NCBI GenBank assembly: GCA_903896425.1
Contig: CAITXW010000056.1
Coordinates: 1 to 37,944 of the forward strand
Direction: 5' to 3'
DNA from: an uncultured beta proteobacterium
Lineage (GTDB): Bacteria > Pseudomonadota > Gammaproteobacteria > Burkholderiales > Burkholderiaceae_C
Length of the DNA stretch: 37,944 nt
Positions 8,620 through 16,776 of the stretch are shown one piece after another. Every line of letters starts with the position of its first letter. Within the stretch, counting starts at the first letter, position 1. Below the pieces are notes generated by a model. The model saw only the letters and a program-made list of their open reading frames with translations, was not told the origin of the DNA and made no database searches. The position numbers were made by a program, and so were the translations under genes.

Positions 8620-9765
8620 ATGGACATCAACGGCTATTTCAAATTCCTCTCTTTGGTCGAGCCTGCGCTACTGCCAAACGCCAGTGTCTTATGGTTGGCC
8701 TTGCATCTGGGTTGGGCCATCGTATTGGGTTGTGCGGTGCGATTGTTGTCTGGTCGTTTCGCGCCGCGCTATCAATCGGCCCTGGCTTTACTGGTGCTGC
8801 TCTGGACCCTCGTGCCTGGCGAGCTGTCACCTGCGTTCTGGCTCGGTCTGGCTTTTCAAAGCCCGAGCGTGATGACGGTGCTTCTCTGCATGGGTTGGCT
8901 ACAGCAGCAGTTCAGGCGCGCATCGGTAGACGCGGCTTTGAATGCAGCAAAAGACGCTCGGTCACTCCAATTGCTGATGGCCGCAGGCATTGTGCTGGGA
9001 TGGGTCTTGCTGCTCGACACACTGGCCGGGTTTTCGGTGTCGGTTTACGCCTGGGGTTTTTCGGTGGCAGCTGTTGCCGTCGCGCTTGCCTTGGCCGCGC
9101 TGTTCTGGTTGCAGCAGGGCTCGCGTGCCTCAGTCCTGCCACTTTGCGTGCTGGCCCTGTTTGTGCTGATGCGCCTGCCCAGCGGCAACTTGTGGGATGC
9201 TCTGCTCGATCCCTTGCTTTGGCTGGCGTTGCAGGCTATCTGGCTGATCAGCGTGGCGCGTCGGTGGCTGCTGGCAAGGCATTTCCAGCAGCCACTCGCG
9301 TCTGAACAGCCAGTGCTGCGGGTACCAGACGTTGCCCCAGTTGATCTCGCCGCTCTGGTGCCGTCCCTTGACTTCCCAGCGGCTGCCCAGTACGCGGCAC
9401 GCAGGCGCGCAGGGCGGCATCAGTTCCTGCGGATTGGACTGCAGCCAGACCACGGCGTCGTGCGTGGACAGCAGGCGTTGCAGGTCAGCGGCACCTATGC
9501 TGGCACTGGCACGCTCGTCACTGTCGTAGGCAATGAAATGATTGCCCGGCAGCAAGAATTCAAAGCGCTCGAATTGGCCGTTGAAACCGTTCGGTACTGC
9601 GATGCGGGCTTGCCGAAGTTGGGTCATGACCGCGCTGTCATACTGCCCGTCGGCGCCGTTCAGCGGCGCGGTGCTCAGGCTGAAACAGGCCAGCACGATC
9701 AGGCTTGCGGCCACACTGCAGGCACGCGTCCATGCCGGTTTGAATGTGCCTGCCAGGACCAGTAG
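8620..9765 (+). CDS. Multi-pass membrane protein of unknown function with antisense-encoded tail
   Basis: 381 residues from ATG 8620, which has GGGGG about 10 bases upstream. Roughly the first 220 residues are very hydrophobic, with about seven membrane segments and no motif I recognise. From about residue 222 (position 9286) the character changes to Arg/Ala/Gly/Gln-rich sequence that is simply the complement of the convergent glycosyltransferase gene. The natural gene end is therefore probably near 9285, and the stop codon appears to have been lost, adding about 159 residues. It follows the sialidase-like gene by 15 bases, so the two likely act together, perhaps in making or handling an envelope glycan; this is inference only. 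Confidence 0.65.
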   Translation: MDINGYFKFLSLVEPALLPNASVLWLALHLGWAIVLGCAVRLLSGRFAPRYQSALALLVLLWTLVPGELSPAFWLGLAFQSPSVMTVLLCMGWLQQQFRRASVDAALNAAKDARSLQLLMAAGIVLGWVLLLDTLAGFSVSVYAWGFSVAAVAVALALAALFWLQQGSRASVLPLCVLALFVLMRLPSGNLWDALLDPLLWLALQAIWLISVARRWLLARHFQQPLASEQPVLRVPDVAPVDLAALVPSLDFPAAAQYAARRRAGRHQFLRIGLQPDHGVVRGQQALQVSGTYAGTGTLVTVVGNEMIARQQEFKALELAVETVRYCDAGLPKLGHDRAVILPVGAVQRRGAQAETGQHDQACGHTAGTRPCRFECACQDQ

Positions 9766-11043
9766 CAAGCCCACTGCGACGGCGAGCAGGGTCAGACTCA
9801 ACTCAAGACGGCTGCCAATGCCCAGTTCGTGTGCGGCCCAGGCGATGCGGCCCAGGGCGCCGATCAGGATGCCGCACAACAACAAGGTCAGCAGAAACCA
9901 AGCGCGCGCAATACGCTGCCATTCCAGTGCAAGCAGTATCGCCAGCGCCGGCATGGCCGGGATCAGGTAGCGCGCCGAGCGCTGGCTCGGCAGTGTGAAG
10001 ACGATCAGCCAGACCGCCAGCCAGGTCAACAGGATGACCCGCTGCGCTGACTGCGCGCCATGGCCTGCTGCGCGAAAGCGTGTGCGCAGCCCGAGCAGCA
10101 TCCAGCCCAGCACGACGAAGGCCAGCAGCCCGGCGTTCTGCACGTAGGCCAGCAATTGCGCCCAGATGCTAAAGCCCCCGCCCAGCAGCGCGGTATGCCA
10201 GTAGCCTTGGGCATTGGACATCTTGCCCGCGTTCTCGCCGATGACGAACTCCTGCCAGACGGCCGCCGGGTTTGGGTCCAGCACAAACCAGAGGGCAAAA
10301 ATACCCAAGGCCAGCACTGCGCTCAGGCCCACCTTGAATGTGGTTTGCAGCAGCACGCGCCAGTTCAGCTTCGGACCGGTGAGCAGTTGCGCGCACCACA
10401 GCGTTGCGGCTGCGGGTGCAATCAGCGCGAATGACTTGTAGGCCAGTCCGATACCGAGCGACAGACCAAAAACGAGGTGGCTCAGCCAGCCCGGTGCCTG
10501 CTTCGATCTCCCGTCTGTTGGCTGCAGTGTGCCCGCGGTGCTGGATCCGCGTTGCCACAATAGCCAGAACATGGGAAGACCGAACCAGAATGTTTCGGGT
10601 GCGCTGGTCAGATAACTCCGGCCATACCGGTAGCTGCAGAAAAAAGCCAGGTACAAGCAGGCGGCGACACAGGCGCTACGCAGCGAGCCGGTGATGCTTT
10701 GCGTGCTCCAGGCCACGGCGGCTGCGATCAGCAGCGTATAGAGCAGGCTCGGCAACCGCAGCGCGGCCAGGTTCCAGTTTCGGCCCCAGTCCCCCGCCAC
10801 CATGGCCTGCCAGAACAGCAGCGGTGGCTTGGTGTTGCGCATGTGGTCCAGGTCCGATACCAGTGGCAGCCAGTGGCCGGAGGCGGCCGTCAGGCGCGCG
10901 ATGTGGGTGTAGACCAGTTCGTCACCGTTGCTCGGGTTGTATTGGCCGCCAAGTCCCAGCGCATAGATCAGGACAGCCAATGCCAGCATGGCGATCCAGC
11001 CCAGTGTCGTGGCGTCCTGCGTGTTAGACGACTTGACGCGCAT
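9130..11043 (-). CDS. ArnT-like glycosyltransferase family 39/83 integral membrane protein
   Basis: 637 residues with many membrane segments. Hallmarks of the PMT/ArnT group are the acidic pair in the first periplasmic loop (NGDELVYTHIAR, D41-E42) and the downstream RNTKPPLLFW (about 70-78). Such enzymes transfer a sugar from a polyprenyl-phosphate donor to lipid A or another acceptor on the periplasmic face. The natural C-terminus probably lies near WLFRREWLLEM (about position 9283). The remaining 49 or so residues (Gln/His-rich) are antisense to the membrane protein gene on the other strand. It begins 3 bases after the gtrA-like stop and is the last gene of the metK operon. Partnership with the GtrA-like protein fits a polyprenyl-linked sugar pathway. 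The sugar and acceptor are unknown. Confidence 0.85.
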   Translation of the reverse strand: MRVKSSNTQDATTLGWIAMLALAVLIYALGLGGQYNPSNGDELVYTHIARLTAASGHWLPLVSDLDHMRNTKPPLLFWQAMVAGDWGRNWNLAALRLPSLLYTLLIAAAVAWSTQSITGSLRSACVAACLYLAFFCSYRYGRSYLTSAPETFWFGLPMFWLLWQRGSSTAGTLQPTDGRSKQAPGWLSHLVFGLSLGIGLAYKSFALIAPAAATLWCAQLLTGPKLNWRVLLQTTFKVGLSAVLALGIFALWFVLDPNPAAVWQEFVIGENAGKMSNAQGYWHTALLGGGFSIWAQLLAYVQNAGLLAFVVLGWMLLGLRTRFRAAGHGAQSAQRVILLTWLAVWLIVFTLPSQRSARYLIPAMPALAILLALEWQRIARAWFLLTLLLCGILIGALGRIAWAAHELGIGSRLELSLTLLAVAVGLLLVLAGTFKPAWTRACSVAASLIVLACFSLSTAPLNGADGQYDSAVMTQLRQARIAVPNGFNGQFERFEFLLPGNHFIAYDSDERASASIGAADLQRLLSTHDAVVWLQSNPQELMPPCAPACRVLGSRWEVKGRHQSGEINWGNVWYPQHWLFRREWLLEMPCQQPPTRHADQPDSLQRQPKQGIEQSIPQVAAGQAHQHKQGQHAKWQD

Positions 11044-11046
11044 GGC

Positions 11047-11544
11047 TTAGTCCCGCGTGCGCCGGCGAAAGGTCCAGCGGTCATTGGCCAGAAAATTGCT
11101 GACGCTGGCGCAAAGGATGGCGATGATGTTGGCGACGCGGTAATCCATATAGCCCGATAGCAGCAACGTTAGAAAGTACTGGACGGTGCTGCCAAAACTC
11201 GATGCCGTGACGTATTGACCAAACTCGGTACCCAGCAGTCGCAGGCTGACGTGAGCGCTGGTGCGCCCTCGTTCCATGGTCCGGACACGGTCAGACCAGG
11301 TCCACAGACGGTTCCAGGTGAAATTGCTGATGGTTGCCAGCGTGATGGCCAGCGCCAGCGATGCATACGGTTTCTTGTAAGCGGCTTCGAACGAATGGAA
11401 CAGGTATTCGTGCCCGATATGCAGTACGACCAGATTCACCACCGTGCCACTGGCACCGACGATGCCGAACTTGAGGTAACGGTAGCGCGCGATCCAGGCC
11501 AGCAGCCACAGCAGTGCGCGTTGTACCGGCTGCAGCGCGCTCAT
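11047..11544 (-). CDS. GtrA-like family membrane protein
   Basis: 165 residues from ATG 11544. A longer frame to 11643 exists, but the ATG overlaps the stop of the preceding GT9 gene as ATGA (11541-11544), which indicates translational coupling and fixes the start. Four hydrophobic segments and the family features RYLKFGIVGASGTVVNLVVL near the N-terminus and NFTWNRLWTW and NFLANDRWTFRRR later identify GtrA/DPMS. These small proteins are thought to flip undecaprenyl-phosphate-linked sugars across the inner membrane. Position between a cytoplasmic GT9 enzyme and a periplasmic-facing GT39/83 enzyme fits such a role here. Confidence 0.9.
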   Translation of the reverse strand: MSALQPVQRALLWLLAWIARYRYLKFGIVGASGTVVNLVVLHIGHEYLFHSFEAAYKKPYASLALAITLATISNFTWNRLWTWSDRVRTMERGRTSAHVSLRLLGTEFGQYVTASSFGSTVQYFLTLLLSGYMDYRVANIIAILCASVSNFLANDRWTFRRRTRD

Positions 11545-12782
11545 GTCACGGGCGTCACGCTGTCGCGGCGCAGGTATGCCAGAGCGTCGGCCAACACCGG
11601 ATCCGGCGCGATGCGTTGCAGACACTGGTTGTCGCCGTCGCAAAAAGTCAGACGGTGGTTGTAGGCCGACAGGCAGGGCGAGCAGGCGAGACCCGACTCC
11701 AGCACCTGGTTGCGTTGCCCCAGCGGTCCGTACAGCCGGCCGGTTTCCGGGCCGAAGAAGACCATGGTCTGGATCGGCGTCAGGGTGGCGAAATGACCGG
11801 GGCCGCCATCGTTGGTGATCAGCAAATCGCAGGCGTGAAACAGCATCAGCAGTTCGCGAATGCTGCGTGTGTAGCCGGTCAGATCAACGCATGCCGCATG
11901 GCCGATCTGATTGATCAGACTGCGCGCCAGCGCGGCGTCGTCCTTCAGGCCAATCAGCCCGACCGCATAGCCGGCCTGGCACAGGCCCTGGGCTACGCGG
12001 GCATAGTGCGGCGCTGGCCAGGCACGCTCGGGCAGGATGCCGCCGCCGGCGTACAGCAGCACCACCTTGCGCCCGGTCAGGGCGCTGTGATCGCGCATGA
12101 CCTGGTCGCGATAGTCCTGCAACTCAGCGGCCTCAAACGCCACCGACAACTCGGTATCCAAGGGCAGACTGCGAATCGGTGCCGCCTTGTTGCGTGGCGC
12201 CGCGCTAATGTCTTCGAGCGCATCGACCAGGGAGAGGAACTGCTTGCTGATGTGCTGGTAGGGGTTGTACGGGATGGCGTGGTTGATGAAACTGCCGCGG
12301 TACAGGCCTTCCTGCGTGTGGGCGGTAAAGCCAACGCGTACCGGCGCACCGCAGGCAAAGGAGAGTAGGGCGCTGACCCGCGAGAACAGTTCGCAGTCGA
12401 TCACCGCATCGAGCTTGAGGCCGCGCAGCAACAGGCTCATGCGCACGATGTCACGGATCAGGGACAGTCCGGAACTGTCATCCAGCCCATGCAGGTATTG
12501 GGCCTGCGTCAGGCTGAGCAGGCGCGAGACTTCCTGGTTCTTCTTGAGTTGCAGAACGTGGATGGCCGCGCCGGGGTAGTTGCGCCGCAGCGCGGCAAAC
12601 ATCGGCCCGGCCAGCACGATGCTGCCCATCTCGGAGAGCAGGATCACCAGAATGTGGCGCGGCTGGGGGGGCAGGCCGCGTGGCTTGCCAAACCAGCCTT
12701 TGACGCGCACCCATGCCGATACAAGGCTGCAAAGAAGCTGGCCGACCCAGCGGTCAATCCAGCGTTGTGTTTGCAGCTTCAT
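11541..12782 (-). CDS. Glycosyltransferase family 9 (heptosyltransferase-like)
   Basis: 413 residues from ATG 12782, which has AAGG 3 bases upstream and lies 19 bases after the metK stop. Upstream in-frame sequence overlaps metK and is not needed. The N-terminal Rossmann half begins HILVILLSEMGSIVLAGPMFAALRRNYPGAAIHVL. This corresponds to the GT9 nucleotide-sugar fold, but the usual SLGD motif is replaced by SEMGS. The C-terminal half has LLITNDGGPGHFATL, the typical ADP-heptose-binding segment. A four-cysteine cluster near the C-terminus (CSPCLSAYNHRLTFC, then CL) marks a GT9 subgroup distinct from WaaC/WaaF. Likely an LPS or other envelope glycan transferase; the donor is not certain. Confidence 0.85.
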   Translation of the reverse strand: MKLQTQRWIDRWVGQLLCSLVSAWVRVKGWFGKPRGLPPQPRHILVILLSEMGSIVLAGPMFAALRRNYPGAAIHVLQLKKNQEVSRLLSLTQAQYLHGLDDSSGLSLIRDIVRMSLLLRGLKLDAVIDCELFSRVSALLSFACGAPVRVGFTAHTQEGLYRGSFINHAIPYNPYQHISKQFLSLVDALEDISAAPRNKAAPIRSLPLDTELSVAFEAAELQDYRDQVMRDHSALTGRKVVLLYAGGGILPERAWPAPHYARVAQGLCQAGYAVGLIGLKDDAALARSLINQIGHAACVDLTGYTRSIRELLMLFHACDLLITNDGGPGHFATLTPIQTMVFFGPETGRLYGPLGQRNQVLESGLACSPCLSAYNHRLTFCDGDNQCLQRIAPDPVLADALAYLRRDSVTPVT

Positions 12783-12801
12783 GCCTTGCCGTCTGGCTGA
12801 T

Positions 12802-13983
12802 TTACAGCCCGGCTGCGGCCCGCAGTGCCTGGGCCTTGTCGGTGCGCTCCCAGGTGAACTCGGGCTCTTCGCGGCCGAAATGGCCATAGGCGGCGGTCTT
12901 TTCGTAGATTGGGCGCAGCAGGTCGAGCATCTGGATGATGCCCTTGGGGCGCAGGTCGAAGAACTCGCTGACCAGAGCAGCGATTTTGTCGTCAGAAATC
13001 ACGCCAGTGCCTTCGGTGTAGACCGTGACGTTCATCGGGTGCGCGACGCCGATGGCGTAGGCGACCTGAATCTGGCATTGCCGCGCCAGGCCGGCAGCGA
13101 CGATATTCTTGGCCACGTAGCGCGCTGCGTAAGCGGCCGAGCGGTCCACCTTGGTTGGGTCTTTGCCCGAGAACGCGCCACCACCGTGTGGGCAGGCGCC
13201 GCCATAGGTGTCAACGATGATCTTGCGCCCGGTCAGGCCGCAGTCGCCTTGCGGGCCGCCGATGACGAAACGCCCGGTCGGGTTGATCAGGTACTTGGTG
13301 TCGGCCGTGATCCACTCCTTGGGCAGCACTGGCTTGATGATGTCCTCAATCACGGCCTCGGTGAAAGCCGGCTTCATCTTCAGGCCGTCACTCATTTCGG
13401 GGCTGTGCTGGCTCGACAGCACCACGGTGTCGATCGAGTGCGGCTTGCCATCGACGTAGCGCATCGTGACCTGGCTCTTGGCGTCGGGGCGCAGGAAGGG
13501 CATGCGCCCGTCCTTGCGCAACTGTGCCTGGCGTTCCACCAGTCGGTGCGCGTAGTAGATTGGCGCGGGCATCAGTTCCGGCGTCTCGTTGCAGGCGTAG
13601 CCGAACATAAGGCCCTGGTCGCCGGCACCGGTGTTGAGGTGATCGTCGGAGGCGTGGTCCACGCCCTGGGCGATGTCATTGCTTTGCTTGTCGTAGGCCA
13701 CCAGCACGGCGCAGCCCTTGTAGTCGATGCCGTATTCCGTGTTGTCGTAGCCGATGCGCTTGAGCACGTCGCGCGCCACCTGGATGTAGTCCACATGCGC
13801 GTTGGTGGTAATTTCACCGGCCAGCACGACAAGACCGGTATTGCACAGGGTCTCGGCTGCGACGCGGGATTTGGGGTCCTGCCGGAAGATTGCGTCCAGG
13901 ATCGCGTCAGAGATCTGATCGGCCACCTTGTCGGGGTGGCCTTCAGAGACGGACTCGGAAGTAAAGAGAAAATCGTTCGCCAT
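12802..13983 (-). CDS. metK: S-adenosylmethionine synthetase (methionine adenosyltransferase)
   Basis: 393 residues, normal for bacterial MetK. It makes SAM from ATP and methionine. ATP-binding GHPDK (residues 15-19), the signature GAGDQG (119-124), and the P-loop-like [19 protein letters not shown] are all intact. A plausible ribosome binding site (GGAG in tggagctaaccc) precedes the ATG by about 8 bases. It is divergent from the lipid A acyltransferase genes and heads an operon with three glycan-related genes. The 188-base divergent region shows no SAM or SAH riboswitch that I can recognise. Confidence 0.98.
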   Translation of the reverse strand: MANDFLFTSESVSEGHPDKVADQISDAILDAIFRQDPKSRVAAETLCNTGLVVLAGEITTNAHVDYIQVARDVLKRIGYDNTEYGIDYKGCAVLVAYDKQSNDIAQGVDHASDDHLNTGAGDQGLMFGYACNETPELMPAPIYYAHRLVERQAQLRKDGRMPFLRPDAKSQVTMRYVDGKPHSIDTVVLSSQHSPEMSDGLKMKPAFTEAVIEDIIKPVLPKEWITADTKYLINPTGRFVIGGPQGDCGLTGRKIIVDTYGGACPHGGGAFSGKDPTKVDRSAAYAARYVAKNIVAAGLARQCQIQVAYAIGVAHPMNVTVYTEGTGVISDDKIAALVSEFFDLRPKGIIQMLDLLRPIYEKTAAYGHFGREEPEFTWERTDKAQALRAAAGL

Positions 13984-14171
13984 TGGGTTAGCTCCATTGA
14001 TGATTGCAACAAGTTAAATACCGCGTTGCTTGGGCTTGGAGGCTTCGGCGAACGCTTTAGCAGAATTGTCAAATCTGACAAGGCACAATGGCGGCTCGTG
14101 GCGAGCCCTCTTGTGTGCGTCGCCCTGCAAGTAGTTCCGTAACTCAGCGACGGCCTGATTTTATCCGAGTG

Positions 14172-15002
14172 ATGATCCGTTTTTTCAAAATTTTCTCGTT
14201 GCTTCCTTTGTGGTTGGCGCACGCGCTGGGCTGGTGCGCCGGTTGGCTCGCATTTGCTGCTTCCGGGACTTACCGCAAACGCTTTATAGCCAATGTGCGC
14301 CAGGCCGGTATCGGTTGGCCTCAATGGTGCCCTGCGGTGGGCGAAGCCGGCAAGTTGCTTGCTGAGTTGCCGCGTTTGTGGATGGGGCGACCGGTGCCGG
14401 TGCAAATCGAGGGCGCGCAGCATGTGCAAGAAGCACTGGCGCTGGGGCGTGGTGCGATATTCCTGACACCACATCTGGGCTGTTTCGAGATCGTCGGCCA
14501 GGCCTATGCAAAGCACTACGGTCAGCGAGGGCATCCGATGACGGCCCTGTTCCGACCGCCGCGCCAGCTCTGGTTGCGTGAACTGGTCGCCAACGCCCGC
14601 ACCCGTCCTGGCCTGATGACGGCGCCGACCACCCTGGCCGGTGTCAAGCAGATGATCAAGGCACTGAAGAGCGGCCAATCGGTCGGCCTGCTGCCGGATC
14701 AGGTGCCGCCACAGGGCCTGGGCCTTTGGGTGCCGTTCTTTGGGCGCGACGCCTATACCATGACGCTGTCGGCGCGCCTGGCGCAGCAGACTGGGGCTGT
14801 CCTGGTCCTGTCCTGGGGCGAGCGCCTGTCCTGGGGGCGCGGCTATCGTGTCCGCTTTTTGCCGTTTGCGCAGGCATTACCAGCCGATGGTGCGCAGGCG
14901 GCAGCGGTGATCAACCGTGCGATGGAGGATCTGATCCGTGCTTGCCCCGAGCAGTACCTGTGGGGTTATGCGCGTTACAAGCAACCGAGGCAGACACTCT
15001 GA
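14172..15002 (+). CDS. Lipid A biosynthesis acyltransferase (LpxL/HtrB family), first copy
   Basis: 276 residues from ATG 14172; the open frame extends upstream to 14088 without a better start. An N-terminal hydrophobic anchor (about 7-30) is followed by the LpxL-type catalytic motif HLGCFE (101-106), here HX4E, then GLLPDQVPPQGLGLWVPFFG, which is the conserved second block of the family. It adds a secondary acyl chain to Kdo2-lipid IVA at the inner membrane. Its stop overlaps the start of a second family member (TGATG at 15000-15004), so the pair is co-translated. Which copy is the LpxL-like and which the LpxM-like enzyme cannot be decided from sequence alone. Confidence 0.92.
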   Translation: MIRFFKIFSLLPLWLAHALGWCAGWLAFAASGTYRKRFIANVRQAGIGWPQWCPAVGEAGKLLAELPRLWMGRPVPVQIEGAQHVQEALALGRGAIFLTPHLGCFEIVGQAYAKHYGQRGHPMTALFRPPRQLWLRELVANARTRPGLMTAPTTLAGVKQMIKALKSGQSVGLLPDQVPPQGLGLWVPFFGRDAYTMTLSARLAQQTGAVLVLSWGERLSWGRGYRVRFLPFAQALPADGAQAAAVINRAMEDLIRACPEQYLWGYARYKQPRQTL

Positions 15003-15868
15003 TGCTCAGTAAATTCGGCATTCAGGTCATGCGGGTGTTGGGGCGTTTGCCGTTGGATTGGCTGCGTGCCTTGGGTTTATTGCTCGGCTGCGTGCTGTAT
15101 GTGCTGATCGTTCCGCGGCGCCGGGTCGCAACGACCAATCTCCGATTGTGTTTTCCGGCGCTCTCAAAGCGACAGATTCGCTCGCGGGTGCTGCGCACTT
15201 TTGTTCATTTTGCGCAAGCCTGGCTGGACCGTGGCTGGCTCTGGCATGGTTCGCCGGAGTTGGTGCGTGCGCGTCTGCAACTGACCGGTGCCGTGGACGT
15301 GTTGCAGGGCGATGCGCCGGTAGTCATCTTTGCGCCGCATTTCGTCGGACTTGATGCGGGCTGGACCGCACTGACCCAGCAGTTGCCGCGCCGCTTCACC
15401 ACCATCTACACCAACCAAGCCGACCAAGTGATCGATGCCTGGATTCTGGCCGGGCGTCAGCGCTTTGGCCGGGTGCGGCTTTTCGGGCGCGTGCAGGGGG
15501 TCAAGGCCATTGTGGCGGCGCTGCGCGCGGGGGATCCGTTGTATCTGCTGCCGGACATGAATTACGGGCCGCAGGAGTCGGTCTTTGTACCGTTTTACGG
15601 CGTAGCGGCGGCAACGGTGCCCTCGCTGTCGCGCTTTGCCCGTTTGGCGCACGCCAAGGTGGTGCCGGTGATCACGCGCATGACGCGCCAGGGTTACGAG
15701 GTCCAAGTTATGCCGGCCTGGACCGATTTCCCGTCCGATGATGCGCTGGCCGACACGGCTTTGATGAATCAGCGTCTGCAAGCGTACATCGACACCATGC
15801 CGGACCAGTATTTCTGGGTTCACAAACGCTTCAAGGACCGCCCGCCCGGTGTCCCCGGCGTCTATTAG
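15002..15868 (+). CDS. Lipid A biosynthesis acyltransferase (LpxL/HtrB family), second copy
   Basis: 288 residues, ATG 15002 overlapping the previous stop. The HX4D catalytic motif is HFVGLD (113-118), and LLPDMNYGPQESVFVPFYG is the conserved second block. It has an N-terminal hydrophobic segment (about 20-38). It is clearly a paralogue of the preceding gene but diverged, and it keeps the more usual aspartate where the first copy has glutamate. Probable role: the second late acylation of lipid A. Its TAG stop (15866-15868) overlaps the TAA stop of the convergent hydrolase gene (15865-15867), leaving no room for a separate terminator. Confidence 0.92.
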   Translation: MLSKFGIQVMRVLGRLPLDWLRALGLLLGCVLYVLIVPRRRVATTNLRLCFPALSKRQIRSRVLRTFVHFAQAWLDRGWLWHGSPELVRARLQLTGAVDVLQGDAPVVIFAPHFVGLDAGWTALTQQLPRRFTTIYTNQADQVIDAWILAGRQRFGRVRLFGRVQGVKAIVAALRAGDPLYLLPDMNYGPQESVFVPFYGVAAATVPSLSRFARLAHAKVVPVITRMTRQGYEVQVMPAWTDFPSDDALADTALMNQRLQAYIDTMPDQYFWVHKRFKDRPPGVPGVY

Positions 15869-16776
15869 CTCAAGAAGGAACCGATCAGGGCGGCAATTTG
15901 TTGCGGCTGCTCATGCACGATCCAGTGGGAAGCATTGGGCACAGTGTGCAGTGTCAGTTGCTTGACGTAGAGGTCCAGACCATCGATCAGGCCAGGCGGC
16001 AGCGCGATGTCGTCAAGCGCCCAGATCACAAGTGTGGGCAGGTTTACGGTCAACAGTTCCATCGAAATGCTCACGCCTGTTGCTGCCGGATCCTGCGCAC
16101 TCGCTGGGCGCAAGGGTGAAGCGCGGTACAGGTTGCAGCCGCCGCGCAGGCCGGATTGCCAGACTTCCCGGTACTGTGCTTTGACTTCGTCGTTCAACCA
16201 TGTGGGCGCCGTGACGCCATTCGGACCGAGCGTCAGGAACTCCCAGAGCCGACGGTAGTCGTCCTGCGCCAGCAAATCTTCTGCGTCAGGTCGAATCAGA
16301 AAGTTCATGTACGCGCTCGCAGCCTGCTGTTCCGGGTTGTTTTGCAACTCGCGCAGGAATGTGCCCGGATGTGGCGAGTTGATGATGACCAGCTTTTGCG
16401 CCAGCTCAGGCAACTGATTGGCCAGATTCCACGCCACGGCGCCCCCCCAGTCATGCGCCACGAGAGCGGCCAATTGATCGCCTTGCGCCTGTGTTTCGAG
16501 CGCGATCAGTGCCGCGATGTCCTGTACCAGGTGTTTGGGCCGGTAGGCGCTGACGTCGGCTGGCGCACTGGAATCTGCAAACCCTCGCAAATTGGGTGCG
16601 ATGCAGCGGTAGCCACCGTTCTCCGGCCGGGCGAAGTAGGCCAGATGGAAATCCCAGACAAAGGCAGCTTCCGGAAAACCATGCAGGAACATCAGCACCG
16701 GGCGCCCCGGTTCGCCAACTGCGCGGCAACTCAGGCTAATGCCGTGCGGCAGCGTGCGGGTATAGGTTTCGATCAT
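15865..16776 (-). CDS. Alpha/beta hydrolase, epoxide-hydrolase-like
   Basis: 303 residues from ATG 16776, whose ATGA overlap with the engB stop (16773-16776) supports this start over an in-frame upstream one at 16800. The oxyanion-hole motif HGFPE (32-36), the nucleophile D109 in AHDWGG, a likely acid in ALDDIALP, and the catalytic histidine H284 in SHWIVHEQP match the epoxide hydrolase/haloalkane dehalogenase branch. An Asp nucleophile with HGFPE favours epoxide hydrolase. The natural substrate is unknown. It is translationally coupled to engB, an unrelated GTPase, so the pairing is probably organisational. Confidence 0.88.
   Translation of the reverse strand: MIETYTRTLPHGISLSCRAVGEPGRPVLMFLHGFPEAAFVWDFHLAYFARPENGGYRCIAPNLRGFADSSAPADVSAYRPKHLVQDIAALIALETQAQGDQLAALVAHDWGGAVAWNLANQLPELAQKLVIINSPHPGTFLRELQNNPEQQAASAYMNFLIRPDAEDLLAQDDYRRLWEFLTLGPNGVTAPTWLNDEVKAQYREVWQSGLRGGCNLYRASPLRPASAQDPAATGVSISMELLTVNLPTLVIWALDDIALPPGLIDGLDLYVKQLTLHTVPNASHWIVHEQPQQIAALIGSFLS

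Noticed and set aside
14066-14081. Inverted repeat TTGTCA-AATC-TGACAA between metK and lpxL-like genes, containing TTGACA on the minus strand
   Set aside because: No matching -10 at a proper distance on either strand and no known operator match; may be chance. Kept only as a note.
13984-14171. SAM/SAH riboswitch upstream of metK
   Set aside because: No recognisable conserved riboswitch core or stems in the 188-base region.
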